From: Prevotella nigrescens
GTDB taxonomy: Bacteria > Bacteroidota > Bacteroidia > Bacteroidales > Bacteroidaceae
Direction of reading: 5' to 3'
Length of the DNA stretch: 64,000 nt
NCBI RefSeq assembly: GCF_031191185.1
Contig: NZ_CP133465.1
Span: forward strand, 1,112,001-1,176,000
The notes under the pieces were generated by a model. That model had not been told where the DNA came from. It did no database searches and worked only from the letters and a program-made list of their open reading frames with translations. Below are positions 1-7,977 of this stretch, piece after piece (within the stretch, counting starts at the first letter, position 1; the number at the start of each line of letters is the position of its first letter). Made by a program: the position numbers and the translations under genes.

Positions 1-623
1 ACCGCTTGCCCAAAATAACGCTGGACGACGATGCAAAACAAATAATGCTGCACTACAAATGGCCTGGAAACGTGCGGCAGCTGAAGAACATTACCGAGCA
101 AATGTCGGTGCTGAGCGAGCAACGTGAGATAACGGCAGACATGCTGACCGACTTTATTCCGCGCGACCCCGATAGCACACAGCTTGCCATTATAGAAAAA
201 GGAGGAAAGCATAGCTACGAGAGCGAACGCGACATACTGTACCAAATACTTTACGAACTGCGTGGCAATGTGAGCGAATTGCGCCGCGATTTAAATACTG
301 TTCGCAAGCAACTGGAAGAAACACGTGCACTGAATGGAGCACGAGGATTTGAGCCTTTGCCCGAGAAACATGATGAGACAATGTCCGTTCCTTCCAAACA
401 CGCTGTCCCGGGGACATCACTTTCCGATGGCATGGTAGAATTTGCAGATGCCGAAGAAATATCCGAGCCTGAGGTTTTGAACCTCAGCGATGTGGGAAGA
501 CAGATGGTGGAGAAGGCTTTGGAACGCAACAACGGCAACCGAAAGAAGGCGGCACAGGAGTTGGGCATCAGCGACAGAACGCTTTACAGAAGAATTAAGC
601 AATATGGCTTGGATAGCAAATAA
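1..623 (+). CDS. Sigma-54-dependent transcriptional activator, C-terminal part (5' truncated by window edge)
   Basis: The reading frame is open from the first bases, so the gene begins upstream of the window. The first residues contain WPGNVRQLKN, the end of the AAA+ sigma-54 activation domain typical of NtrC-family regulators. A charged, probably coiled linker follows. The last 40 residues form a Fis-type helix-turn-helix (GNRKKAAQELGISDRTLYRR). Such proteins open sigma-54 RNA polymerase complexes; any receiver domain lies outside the window, so the signal is unknown. The stop overlaps the start of the LptE-like gene by 20 bp, which suggests co-transcription and translational coupling. The family call is firm; the target genes are not known. 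Confidence 0.9.
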   Translation, partial: RLPKITLDDDAKQIMLHYKWPGNVRQLKNITEQMSVLSEQREITADMLTDFIPRDPDSTQLAIIEKGGKHSYESERDILYQILYELRGNVSELRRDLNTVRKQLEETRALNGARGFEPLPEKHDETMSVPSKHAVPGTSLSDGMVEFADAEEISEPEVLNLSDVGRQMVEKALERNNGNRKKAAQELGISDRTLYRRIKQYGLDSK

Positions 624-1134
624 AACAGAAAAAATACACCTTATATATATAGTAGTGGCGTTGATGTGTCTCACCGCTTGTTCGGTGAGCTATAAATTCA
701 ATGGTGCAAGCATCGATTACAGCAAGGTGCACACCATTCAGATAGCCGATTTCCCAATCCGTTCTGCTTATGTGTGGGGACCAATGGGACCTATGTTCAA
801 CAATAAACTGAAAGATGTCTTTGCCAATCATACCCGCTTGGAGCTGGTGAAACGCAATGGCGACCTGAAGATAGAGGGCGAAATAACACAGTATCAACAG
901 CGCAACAAGAGTGTTTCGAGCGAGGGCTATTCGGCTCAGACAGAACTATCTATCACTGTAAACGTGCGTTTTGTAAACAGTACGAACCGTAATGAAAATT
1001 TTGAAAAGCAATTTACGGCAACAGCCAGCTACGATACCACAAAGAGTTTGAATGCTGTTCAGGAAGAATTGGTGGAACAAATGATAAAAGATCTTACCGA
1101 ACAAATCTTCAATGCAACTGTTGCTAATTGGTAA
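604..1134 (+). CDS. lptE: LptE-family LPS-assembly lipoprotein
   Basis: A 176-residue protein with a short basic N-terminus, a hydrophobic stretch and the lipobox LTAC, so it is predicted to be an outer-membrane lipoprotein. The mature part (SYKFNGASIDY, ANHTRLELV, LKIEGEITQY) fits the Bacteroidetes LptE-like family, thought to plug and assemble the LptD barrel that places LPS on the cell surface. I chose the ATG at 604 because it puts the lipobox about 25 residues from the N-terminus; the longer frame from 490 would bury it. It overlaps the upstream regulator by 20 bp and is followed by a TPR-like gene and secG. This order is familiar in Bacteroidales. The assignment rests on pattern and context. 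Confidence 0.75.
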   Translation: MAWIANKTEKIHLIYIVVALMCLTACSVSYKFNGASIDYSKVHTIQIADFPIRSAYVWGPMGPMFNNKLKDVFANHTRLELVKRNGDLKIEGEITQYQQRNKSVSSEGYSAQTELSITVNVRFVNSTNRNENFEKQFTATASYDTTKSLNAVQEELVEQMIKDLTEQIFNATVANW

Positions 1135-1171
1135 ATATAACGGACATTAACATTGTAAAGGGAATAAAACT

Positions 1172-1942
1172 ATGGACATAGCGCATTATTTTGATAATCC
1201 TGAAGAGTTGAATAAGGAAACATTATACGAACTTCGGAATCTTATCGCGCTCTATCCGTTCTATCAACCAGCTCGCATACTGCTTCTGAAAAACTTGTTT
1301 CTGTTACACGATGCAACGTTTGACGAGGAGTTAAGGCGTGCAGCTATCTATATTACCAACCGTAGAGTACTTTTTAATCTGGTGGAGGCAGCACATTATC
1401 AACTACGTCCGGAGAAAAGCCAAGAGGCGACATTGCAGTCTGCAAAAGAAGAAACACCGACAGAAACAAATACTGACAGAACAGTATCGCTTATTGATAA
1501 TTTCCTCGAACAAATTCCAGACACTCCGGAGAAAACCGAGAATGGTAACAGAAAGCCTACACCCGTCGATGCAACTGTGGATTATGTTGCCTACTTAATG
1601 AACGCTGAAAGACAGGAGGAGGGTAGGGACGAAGCACCCGAATTGCGTGGACAAAGTCTGATAGACAATTTTATCCATAATGAAGGAGGGAAAATTGTCC
1701 TGCAGGAAGAAACAGAATACGAGCCAGAAAATATAGATGAAGGCGATGAAAAAATAGCTACAGCAGAAGAAAATGGCTATTTTACAGAAACTTTGGCACG
1801 AATATACATAAAGCAAGGGAGATATTCTAAGGCCTTGGAAATAATTAATCGATTAAATTTGGTATATCCAAAAAAAAGTCGTTACTTTGCAGACCAAATC
1901 CGGTTTCTACAGAAATTGATAATAAACAATAATAAAAAATAA
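1172..1942 (+). CDS. Hypothetical tetratricopeptide-like protein upstream of secG
   Basis: A 256-residue soluble protein without a signal peptide. The N-terminal third is helical (ELRNLIALYPFYQPARILLLKN). The middle is acidic and low in complexity, with two similar segments (SLIDNFLEQIP and SLIDNFIHNEGG). The C-terminus (ETLARIYIKQGRYSKALEIINRLN) matches one TPR-like helical pair. I recognise it as a conserved Bacteroidales protein found next to secG but know no function. It starts 37 bp after lptE and ends 8 bp before secG, so it probably belongs to the same operon. A role as a cytoplasmic scaffold for envelope biogenesis is only inference. Confidence 0.7.
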   Translation: MDIAHYFDNPEELNKETLYELRNLIALYPFYQPARILLLKNLFLLHDATFDEELRRAAIYITNRRVLFNLVEAAHYQLRPEKSQEATLQSAKEETPTETNTDRTVSLIDNFLEQIPDTPEKTENGNRKPTPVDATVDYVAYLMNAERQEEGRDEAPELRGQSLIDNFIHNEGGKIVLQEETEYEPENIDEGDEKIATAEENGYFTETLARIYIKQGRYSKALEIINRLNLVYPKKSRYFADQIRFLQKLIINNNKK

Positions 1943-1950
1943 CATAGAAA

Positions 1951-2328
1951 ATGTATACGCTTTTAGTAATACTTATCGTTATTGCGGCTATCTTGATGAT
2001 TGGTGTAGTTCTAATCCAGGAATCTAAGGGTGGAGGACTATCATCAAACTTCTCCTCTTCTAATGCCATTATGGGTGTTCGTAAGACAACGGACTTTGTG
2101 GAAAAACTCACTTGGGGTTGTGCAATCTTTATGATTGTTTTGAGTATAATGTCAACACGTATCGCTCCACAAGCTGAAACAGACCAGAGTGTAATTGAAA
2201 AGGCTGCTACGGAAAATGGTTCTGTAAATCCAAATAACTTGCCTAACTTTGGTGCAAGTCAACAAAAGCAAACAGCTCCAGCAGCGCAAGGACAGGCGGC
2301 AAAGACTCCTGCAACCCCTGCAAAGTAA
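1951..2328 (+). CDS. secG: Preprotein translocase subunit SecG
   Basis: A 125-residue protein with two hydrophobic segments (roughly residues 2-22 and 53-70) separated by the conserved SecG stretch VLIQESKGGGLSSNF. SecG is the small auxiliary subunit of the SecYEG channel in the inner membrane and assists SecA-driven export. The C-terminal tail is rich in Gln, Ala, Pro and Thr and is longer than in E. coli, as is common in Bacteroidetes. It lies 8 bp after the TPR-like gene and is the last gene before tRNA-His. Confidence 0.93.
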   Translation: MYTLLVILIVIAAILMIGVVLIQESKGGGLSSNFSSSNAIMGVRKTTDFVEKLTWGCAIFMIVLSIMSTRIAPQAETDQSVIEKAATENGSVNPNNLPNFGASQQKQTAPAAQGQAAKTPATPAK

Positions 2329-2357
2329 TGAAGAGAGGTAAGAAAGTATAATTTTTA

Positions 2358-2389
2358 TTTGTACAGAAAGAATAAAGTTCGTACCTTTG
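2358..2389 (+). promoter_or_regulatory. Promoter for tRNA-His
   Basis: TTTG at 2358-2361 and TACCTTTG at 2382-2389 are separated by 20 bp, the Bacteroidetes sigma-A arrangement. The tRNA begins about 30 bp downstream. Confidence 0.7.
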
Positions 2390-2419
2390 CATTCGCTTTT
2401 GAGAAGCAAAAAAATATAT

Positions 2420-2497
2420 GGTGGACGTAGTTCAGTTGGTTAGAGCGTCAGATTGTGGTTCTGAATGTCGTGGGTTCGAGTCCCACCTTCCACCCCA
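2420..2497 (+). tRNA. tRNA-His (anticodon GTG)
   Basis: A full cloverleaf can be folded. The acceptor stem begins at 2421 and the extra G-1 at 2420 pairs with C at 2494, the hallmark of tRNA-His. The anticodon loop TTGTGGT spans 2453-2459 with GTG at 2455-2457. The T arm is GTGGG-TTCGAGT-CCCAC at 2470-2486. CCA is encoded at 2495-2497. One C/T mismatch occurs in the acceptor stem. Confidence 0.97.
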
Positions 2498-2504
2498 TAA
2501 AGTG

Positions 2505-2546
2505 GACGAGGAGTTTCTGTAAAGATATTCCTCGTCTTTGTTTTTT
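2505..2546 (+). terminator. Rho-independent terminator after tRNA-His
   Basis: GACGAGGA at 2505-2512 pairs with TCCTCGTC at 2529-2536 and is followed by a T-rich run (TTTGTTTTTT). Confidence 0.8.
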
Positions 2547-2608
2547 AGTAAAAGATAAGTAAAAACATCGTTCTGAACGATGTAAATGATTAAGATGAGG
2601 ACACAAAG

Positions 2609-2842
2609 ATGGTACATGGACACGAGGTTCTCCACATGATGGAGGGTAACAACTATAGCACTAAAGAAGGTTTAGTACAGGCAATTATAAGTAAATTTGG
2701 TCCTGATGAGCGTTTCTATACTTGCTCTGCAGAGGGAATGACGGCTGAGGAATTAGTTGATTTCCTTGAAGTCAGGGGAAAGTTTATGCCTTCTGGTAAC
2801 GAAGATTTTACGGTAGATACAACTAAAATCTGTAATCACTAA
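2609..2842 (+). CDS. YecH-family putative metal-binding protein
   Basis: A 77-residue soluble protein. The N-terminus MVHGHEVLHMM and the later TCSAEGMTAEELVDFL match the YecH/DUF2492 family, small proteins with His and Cys residues proposed to bind metal. No biochemical role is firmly established. The gene starts about 60 bp after the tRNA-His terminator and is followed within 11 bp by a glutaredoxin-like gene, so the two are probably co-expressed. The pairing with a CPDC redox protein hints at a thiol- or metal-related job, which is inference. Confidence 0.75.
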   Translation: MVHGHEVLHMMEGNNYSTKEGLVQAIISKFGPDERFYTCSAEGMTAEELVDFLEVRGKFMPSGNEDFTVDTTKICNH

Positions 2843-2853
2843 GGCTAATTGTT

Positions 2854-3150
2854 ATGATAAAGATTTATGGAATGAAGACTTGTCCGGATTGCATTGCAAT
2901 AGATGAACAAGTAAAAGATAACAACCGTTTTGCGGTAATAGATATCGGCGAACACGTTAGATATCTAAAAGAGTTCTTGCGCTTACGCGATAATGACGCT
3001 GTATTTGCAGAAGTTCGGAAGAAAGGTTATGTAGGTATTCCTTGTTTTGTGCTCGAAGATGGCACTGTAACGCTGAACCCCGAAGATGTAGGCTTACAGA
3101 AGAGACAGGAATACAAGACATCTTGTAATATAGATGGGAGCGGTTGTTAA
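2854..3150 (+). CDS. Glutaredoxin-like protein with CPDC motif
   Basis: A 98-residue thioredoxin-fold protein. It starts MIKIYGMKTCPDC, placing a CxxC redox pair at residues 10-13, and has the cis-Pro segment VGIPCFVLEDG near residue 70. It resembles the glutaredoxin-related family of Bacteroidetes and Firmicutes. It likely reduces or senses disulfides in the cytoplasm. The extra cysteines at the C-terminus (CNIDGSGC) could be a second redox or metal site. It follows the YecH-like gene by 11 bp and ends before a clear terminator at 3154. Confidence 0.75.
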   Translation: MIKIYGMKTCPDCIAIDEQVKDNNRFAVIDIGEHVRYLKEFLRLRDNDAVFAEVRKKGYVGIPCFVLEDGTVTLNPEDVGLQKRQEYKTSCNIDGSGC

Positions 3151-3153
3151 GGG

Positions 3154-3186
3154 AAAGAGTTACCAACGAGTAACTCTTTTTTTAGT
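3154..3186 (+). terminator. Rho-independent terminator
   Basis: AAAGAGTTA at 3154-3162 pairs with TAACTCTTT at 3171-3179, followed by a T run. It closes the yecH-glutaredoxin unit. Confidence 0.85.
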
Positions 3187-3234
3187 GTGCTTAACAAAAA
3201 CGAATCCATTTTTCATTATAATCAGTAATTTCCG

Positions 3235-3242
3235 TACCTTTG
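3235..3242 (+). promoter_or_regulatory. -7 box upstream of recF
   Basis: TACCTTTG matches the Bacteroidetes -7 consensus. It lies about 40 bp before the preferred recF ATG, after the preceding terminator. Confidence 0.6.
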
Positions 3243-3282
3243 TAAGGCTAAGTTTTTTTGAACGAAATTTGTGTGGAATACG

Positions 3283-4404
3283 ATGCGGTTGGATAAACTT
3301 TCAATTATAAATTACAAGAACATCGAGGCGGCAACACTCAACTTGTCGCCGAAGCTGAATTGTTTTATCGGGCATAATGGTGAGGGAAAGACGAATTTAT
3401 TAGACGCTGTCTATTACCTTTCGTTTTGCAAGAGCGCATTCAATGCCAAGGATTCGGAGGTAATGCGCCATGAAAGCGACTTCTTTGTGCTGGAAGGAGA
3501 CTATACCGCGGATACTAATGCCTGCGAGCAAGTATATTGTAGCATGAAACGGGGGGCGAAGAAGCATTTCAAACGGAACAAAAAGGAATACAAGAGGCTT
3601 TCGGGGCACATAGGACTGATACCTTTGGTTTTTGTTTCTCCGTCTGACATTTCGATTATAGAGGGAGGAAGTGAAGAGCGCCGCAGATTGATGGACGTAG
3701 TTATATCGCAGTACGACCGTCCTTATATCGAGTCGCTGATGCGATACAACAAGGCTCTGCAACAGCGCAACAGCTTGTTGAAGCTGGAAGAGGAGCCTGA
3801 TGCCACGTTGCTGGAGCTGCTGGAAATGCAGATGGCAGAATACGGAACGGAAATTTATAGGAAGCGTGCTGCCTTCATAGAGCAGCTTGTTCCTGTCTTC
3901 CAGTCAATCTATCAGTCAATCTCGCAGGACCGCGAACAGGTCTTGTTGCAATATGTGTCGCATGGAGAACGGGGGGACTTGCTCGATGTGATACAGCGTG
4001 ACAGGGCGAAGGACCGCATTATGGGCTATTCGCTGCATGGCGTTCATAAAGACGACCTTGCCATGTTGATGAATGGTTTCCCCATGAAGCGTGAGGGAAG
4101 CCAGGGACAGAACAAGACTTTTGTATTGGCATTGAAGCTGGCACAGTTCTATTTCTTAAAGCAGGCAGGTGGGAACAGGACTCCATTGCTGTTGCTCGAT
4201 GATATTTTCGACAAGTTAGATGCTGCCCGGGTAGAGCAAATAGTGAAGTTGGTGTCGGGTGATGGCTTTGGACAGATATTCATTACGGACACCAATCGTG
4301 AGCATTTAGACAGAATTCTGGGTAACGGCAGCTTTGACTATAAGATATTTTCGGTTGGAAATGGGGAAGTAACGGAAAGGAGTGCTACAAATGTTCAGGC
4401 GTAA
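3283..4404 (+). CDS. recF: DNA replication and repair protein RecF
   Basis: A 373-residue SMC-like ATPase that loads RecA on gapped single-stranded DNA with RecO and RecR. The N-terminus has the Walker A loop GHNGEGKTN; the C-terminal part has the ABC-signature region (KREGSQGQNKTF) and Walker B LLLLDDIFDKLD. Length is normal for RecF. I chose the ATG at 3283 (MRLDKLSIINYKN), which matches usual RecF starts; a GTG at 3271 in the same frame is the alternative. The gene overlaps the DUF721 gene by 14 bp, a pairing common in Bacteroidetes. Confidence 0.95.
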   Translation: MRLDKLSIINYKNIEAATLNLSPKLNCFIGHNGEGKTNLLDAVYYLSFCKSAFNAKDSEVMRHESDFFVLEGDYTADTNACEQVYCSMKRGAKKHFKRNKKEYKRLSGHIGLIPLVFVSPSDISIIEGGSEERRRLMDVVISQYDRPYIESLMRYNKALQQRNSLLKLEEEPDATLLELLEMQMAEYGTEIYRKRAAFIEQLVPVFQSIYQSISQDREQVLLQYVSHGERGDLLDVIQRDRAKDRIMGYSLHGVHKDDLAMLMNGFPMKREGSQGQNKTFVLALKLAQFYFLKQAGGNRTPLLLLDDIFDKLDAARVEQIVKLVSGDGFGQIFITDTNREHLDRILGNGSFDYKIFSVGNGEVTERSATNVQA

Positions 4405-4681
4405 GGTGAAGCCTCTCTCGGAAATTCTCGGCAAGCTTCTGCGTGAAGAAGGGCTTGAAGCTCCTCTGCTTCAGAAGCGTATCGTGTCTGCCTGGGATAT
4501 CGTAGCAGGTCCGACAGTCGTACGCTATACGCAAGAGAAGAGTATTCGTAACCAGACTTTATTCGTGAAAATAACTAATCCTGCCCTGCGTCAGGACCTT
4601 TCCATGATGCGCACACAGCTGGTAAAGCGTTTGAACGACCACGTGGGTTCGTTTGTTATTTCCGATATCCGTATCTATTAG
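4391..4681 (+). CDS. DUF721 (DciA-like) protein
   Basis: A 96-residue basic protein. It matches the DUF721 family (LGKLLREEGLEAPLLQKRIVSAWDIVAGP, then LFVKITNPALRQDL). The best-known members, DciA, load or stimulate the replicative helicase in bacteria lacking DnaC; whether this short form does so is not shown. It overlaps recF by 14 bp. I preferred the ATG at 4391 over a GTG at 4382. The downstream gap carries a 22-bp repeat array whose first hairpin may terminate this operon. Confidence 0.8.
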   Translation: MFRRKVKPLSEILGKLLREEGLEAPLLQKRIVSAWDIVAGPTVVRYTQEKSIRNQTLFVKITNPALRQDLSMMRTQLVKRLNDHVGSFVISDIRIY

Positions 4682-5149
4682 CTTCCTTTCCCCATATCAA
4701 ATTGTTCTTTTATTCTTATCAGATGGGAACAAGGTCTCTGCAGGCTTTGTTTTCCGATGGTATGGGCATGATTTTTTATTACAGCAAACGAGGTGCTTTT
4801 CTTATCGTGCAGCTCAATGCGTTCATGGGAAATGTGCATCGCATGCCACCCTCCGGTGTATCGTCCCATACTAACGACAGTGTTTCTTGTGTGGTGCGTA
4901 AATATCTGATATACGATAATTTATAAAATCATACAATGTTCCATAAAAAACGATAGTACTTTTTACTTTAAAAGTACTATCGTTTTTTCTGGGAAGGTAG
5001 TATCGTTCCAAAAAGAAAGTACTATCGTTCTGGAAAAAAGGTAATATCGGATTAAGAAATGTAAACTATTTTCACGGCTTTTATAACCAGCGATTGAGTA
5101 CGAAGGTGTAATGAGATTAGCTGAAAAAGTCGTTTTGCAAATGTGAGAA
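4682..5149. other. Convergent intergenic region
   Basis: The gap lies between the DUF721 gene (+) and the cyclo-ligase gene (-). Short open frames here show no recognisable protein. The main content is the repeat array at 4946-5073; the rest shows nothing I can name. Confidence 0.6.
4946..5073. repeat. Palindromic array 1, about 22-bp period, core AGTACTATCG
   Basis: An inverted unit (CGATAGTACTTT, 4951-4962) is followed by forward units AAAGTACTATCG at 4971, AAGGTAGTATCG at 4994, AAAGTACTATCG at 5016 and AAGGTAATATCG at 5038. Spacings are 23, 22 and 22 bp. The first two units form a strong A/T-flanked hairpin that could terminate transcription in both directions. The array ends in a 17-nt segment (5057-5073) that is identical to the end of array 5 at 58018-58034. 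Confidence 0.9.
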
Positions 5150-5181
5150 AGCCCTTATATGCCTGGTTGCATATAAGGGCT
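5150..5181 (-). terminator. Terminator of the cyclo-ligase operon
   Basis: AGCCCTTATATGC at 5150-5162 pairs with GCATATAAGGGCT at 5169-5181 with a short loop. A stem of 13 bp lies downstream of the minus-strand cyclo-ligase gene. Confidence 0.8.
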
Positions 5182-5240
5182 ATTTGGTAAATCCGTCGGA
5201 CGTTTGAGACGGAAAGTTCTGTTATGCCGGCTGAATGTTC

Positions 5241-5771
5241 CTATAGGACGGCATCGACCTTCTCGTCGTATTCATCTGCAGGTATGCTGTCGAGCTTCTG
5301 AAAATCGAAACAGATGCCTAACTTATAGGCTTGCCTTGCCTGTTTCAGGAAGCGGTCGTAATATCCTTTCCCGCGTCCGAGTCGGTTTCCGCTTGTGTCG
5401 AAGCTCATTCCCGGTACTGCGATGAAATCTATTTTGTCATAGTCGACAAAGGGCTCTCCGACCGGTTCCAGGATATTGAATGAGCTGATTTTCATGTCTT
5501 CCGGACCAGTATAGCGGCGTATTTCCATTTCGGTTTCACTGGTCACTACCGGCAAGAGCACCTCTTTCCCCATTTGCACCATCTCGTCTACAAAGTCGTG
5601 CGTGAACACTTCGTCAGGCAATGAATGGTAAAGCATGACGGTTTTTGCTGCAATGAGCTTAGGGTGATGGCGCAAGCGGTTGATAATTGGTTCCGAAAGT
5701 TCTTTTAATTGTCCTTGAGTGTATTGAAGTTTACGGTTGCGTATTTCCTTTCTCAGTTCTTTTTTGTTCAT
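5241..5771 (-). CDS. 5-formyltetrahydrofolate cyclo-ligase
   Basis: A 176-residue cytoplasmic enzyme that converts 5-formyl-THF to 5,10-methenyl-THF using ATP. The N-terminus MNKKELRKEIRNRK and the C-terminal signature GRLGRGKGYYDRFL-like segment (NRLGRGKGYYDRFL) are typical. I start it at the ATG at 5771; an upstream in-frame start at 5852 would add a non-conserved extension. It is the last gene of a minus-strand group after the S41 protease, 87 bp downstream, and has a terminator hairpin at 5150-5181. Confidence 0.92.
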   Translation of the reverse strand: MNKKELRKEIRNRKLQYTQGQLKELSEPIINRLRHHPKLIAAKTVMLYHSLPDEVFTHDFVDEMVQMGKEVLLPVVTSETEMEIRRYTGPEDMKISSFNILEPVGEPFVDYDKIDFIAVPGMSFDTSGNRLGRGKGYYDRFLKQARQAYKLGICFDFQKLDSIPADEYDEKVDAVL

Positions 5772-5858
5772 AGTCGTGGAATGATGTGCTAATGTTCTTT
5801 TTGTGGGAATAGGGGCCGTTTGCCTGCGGAAGTCCAGCCCCTGTTCTTCCATGTTATG

Positions 5859-7520
5859 TTAATTCGTTCTGTTCTTCTTTTGTTGGCGATATTTCTTTGC
5901 GGGTGCTTTTGGGAAAGCCTTTCCGCTGTCGAGTACCTTGACAGCCATCTTTATCATGTCGTCGTCGTTGTTCAGATATTCATTCCATGCCTGCTCGTCG
6001 AGCATGTTATAGATAATTCGGCTGTGAATGTATTTTTCCAACAATGAATACGACTTGCGAATGAGGTTGTTTCTTCGTTGCAACCCATTCTTTTCTGCGA
6101 AGTTCACGAATCCATTTACAAGTTTTTTACTTCTTAAATATGCTGCGAGCGTCTTCATCTCAGTATATTTATTTAAAGTCTGACGGTTCTCGTCGGTATA
6201 TTTGAACGCATATTGCAAGAGAAGTCCACGCATTACAGCTTCCTTGTAATACGAGGTTACGTCGGTAGTGTCTTCCGGTATGAATATGTCCGGTGTAATC
6301 CCTCCGCCCCCATAAACTATGCGGCCGTTGCCGGTGTGATAAGCGGGACCAGTATGCTTGATGCTGTCCTGATAGAAAAATTCTCCATGTTGATAGCGTG
6401 TCAGCATGTCTTGTTCGTATGCGGCAATGCCTCCCGGTTTGAAAGGTTTCTGTATACATCTGCCCGAGGGAGTATAATAACGTGCGATTGTCAGACGAAT
6501 CATGCTGCCGTCGGGGAACTGTATTTGCTGTTGAACCAGACCTTTCCCAAATGAGCGGCGTCCGATGATGGTGCCACGGTCGTTGTCCTGAATGGCTCCA
6601 GCAAAGATTTCAGAAGCAGATGCCGAACCTTCGTTAATGAGCACTACCAATGGAATTTGTTGATAGCTGCCCTTTCCGCGGCTGCGGTATTCACGCCGCG
6701 GGCTTTTTCTTCCCTGCGTATAGACGACGAGCTGGTTCTTTTTCAGGAATTCTTCAGCCATTTGTACGGCACTTTCAAGGTATCCGCCAGAATTATCGCG
6801 TAAGTCGATGACCAGTTTGTCGGCTCCTTGCAAGTTCAGCTGTTGCAACGATGAAAGCATTTCTGCGTAGGTCCGTTCGCCAAAATTCTTTATGCGGATA
6901 TAACCAATGGAATCGTTAAGCATGTAAGTGGCAGAAATGCTCTTCATCGGAATGTCGTTTCGAGTGAGAACGAAATACTTTATGTTCTTCTCGCCAAAGC
7001 GTTTTATGCCAATCTTCACTTTAGAATCCTTTGGACCTTTAAGTCTGTATTGCGCTTCCTCGTTGGTAACGCTGTCTCCAACGAAAGGTTTGTCGTCTAT
7101 GCTGACAATTTTATCACCTGCAAGAATTCCGGCTTTTTCGGCGGGTCCGTTCTTTATAACGTTCTGAATATGCAGGGTGTCTTGTTGAATGGTAAACTCT
7201 ATACCGACACCGGAGAACGAGCCTTTTAGGTCTTCGGTAGCCATCTGTACATCTTTCGCACTAATATAGACCGAATGAGGGTCGAGTTCTGCAAGAATCT
7301 GAGGTAATGCCTTGTCGACCAATTCGTCAATATTGACCGAATCAACATACTGGTCGTCGATTATGTGAAGCAAGTTGCTCAATCTGCTACTTCCGCTATT
7401 GATGATGTTCAACCGGTTTCCAGAAAAGTGATTGGCATAGAATGTTCCGACGAGGACACCTATCACGACACATAATGCCAGCCATAAAGGCATGAAACGA
7501 TTATTTTTGTTCTGACTCAT
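5859..7520 (-). CDS. S41-family C-terminal processing protease
   Basis: A 553-residue protease with an N-terminal membrane segment (LWLALCVVIGVLVGTFYA), so it is anchored with the catalytic part in the periplasm. A PDZ domain (GVGIEFT, GPAEKAGILAGDKI) precedes the S41 domain. The catalytic serine sits in NEGSASASEIFAGA and the lysine in SFGKGLVQQ. Members trim or degrade envelope proteins by recognising C-termini. The start overlaps the end of the dCMP deaminase gene by 20 bp. The C-terminal 100 residues are basic and have no family motif that I recognise. Confidence 0.93.
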   Translation of the reverse strand: MSQNKNNRFMPLWLALCVVIGVLVGTFYANHFSGNRLNIINSGSSRLSNLLHIIDDQYVDSVNIDELVDKALPQILAELDPHSVYISAKDVQMATEDLKGSFSGVGIEFTIQQDTLHIQNVIKNGPAEKAGILAGDKIVSIDDKPFVGDSVTNEEAQYRLKGPKDSKVKIGIKRFGEKNIKYFVLTRNDIPMKSISATYMLNDSIGYIRIKNFGERTYAEMLSSLQQLNLQGADKLVIDLRDNSGGYLESAVQMAEEFLKKNQLVVYTQGRKSPRREYRSRGKGSYQQIPLVVLINEGSASASEIFAGAIQDNDRGTIIGRRSFGKGLVQQQIQFPDGSMIRLTIARYYTPSGRCIQKPFKPGGIAAYEQDMLTRYQHGEFFYQDSIKHTGPAYHTGNGRIVYGGGGITPDIFIPEDTTDVTSYYKEAVMRGLLLQYAFKYTDENRQTLNKYTEMKTLAAYLRSKKLVNGFVNFAEKNGLQRRNNLIRKSYSLLEKYIHSRIIYNMLDEQAWNEYLNNDDDMIKMAVKVLDSGKAFPKAPAKKYRQQKKNRTN

Positions 7521-7956
7521 TATTTCCCAGATTTAAATATTCAACCTCTATATTGGCGCGCCTAAGCAAGTCGATACCTTCAGTAAGTCTGTATTTCTCT
7601 CCATAAACCACACGTTTTATGCCTGCCTGAATGATGAGTTTGGCACATTCTATACAGGGCGAAGCCGTTACATACAATGTCGAGCCATCGCTGTTGTTAC
7701 CACTCCGTGCCAATTTGGTTATTGCATTGGCTTCGGCGTGCAACACGTATGGTTTGGTAATGCCATTCTCATCTTCGCAAATATTCTCGAAACCGCTTGG
7801 CGTCCCGTTATATCCATCGCTGATGATCATTTTCTCTTTTACCACCAATGCTCCCACCCGTCGCCGTTTACAATAGGAATTTTCCGCCCAGACGCGTGCC
7901 ATGCGCAGGTAACGATAGTCAAGAAGCTCTTGCTTTTCAGTCTTCATGTTGTCCAA
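7501..7956 (-). CDS. dCMP deaminase-family protein
   Basis: A 151-residue zinc deaminase. The zinc and catalytic motifs are HAEANAI (His, Glu) and PCIECAK (two Cys), as in deoxycytidylate deaminases and the ComEB group. It likely converts dCMP to dUMP for thymidylate synthesis. An alternative ATG three codons downstream (7947) is possible. The end of the gene overlaps the S41 protease start by 20 bp, and the M3 peptidase gene ends 22 bp upstream, so transcription is probably shared. Confidence 0.9.
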   Translation of the reverse strand: MDNMKTEKQELLDYRYLRMARVWAENSYCKRRRVGALVVKEKMIISDGYNGTPSGFENICEDENGITKPYVLHAEANAITKLARSGNNSDGSTLYVTASPCIECAKLIIQAGIKRVVYGEKYRLTEGIDLLRRANIEVEYLNLGNNESEQK

Positions 7957-7977
7957 ATAGAATATGTATTGCTTGTT

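Noticed and set aside
4653..4926. Open frames of 73-74 codons after the DUF721 gene
   Set aside because: They overlap each other and the array gap, show no family pattern, and lack a promoter of their own.
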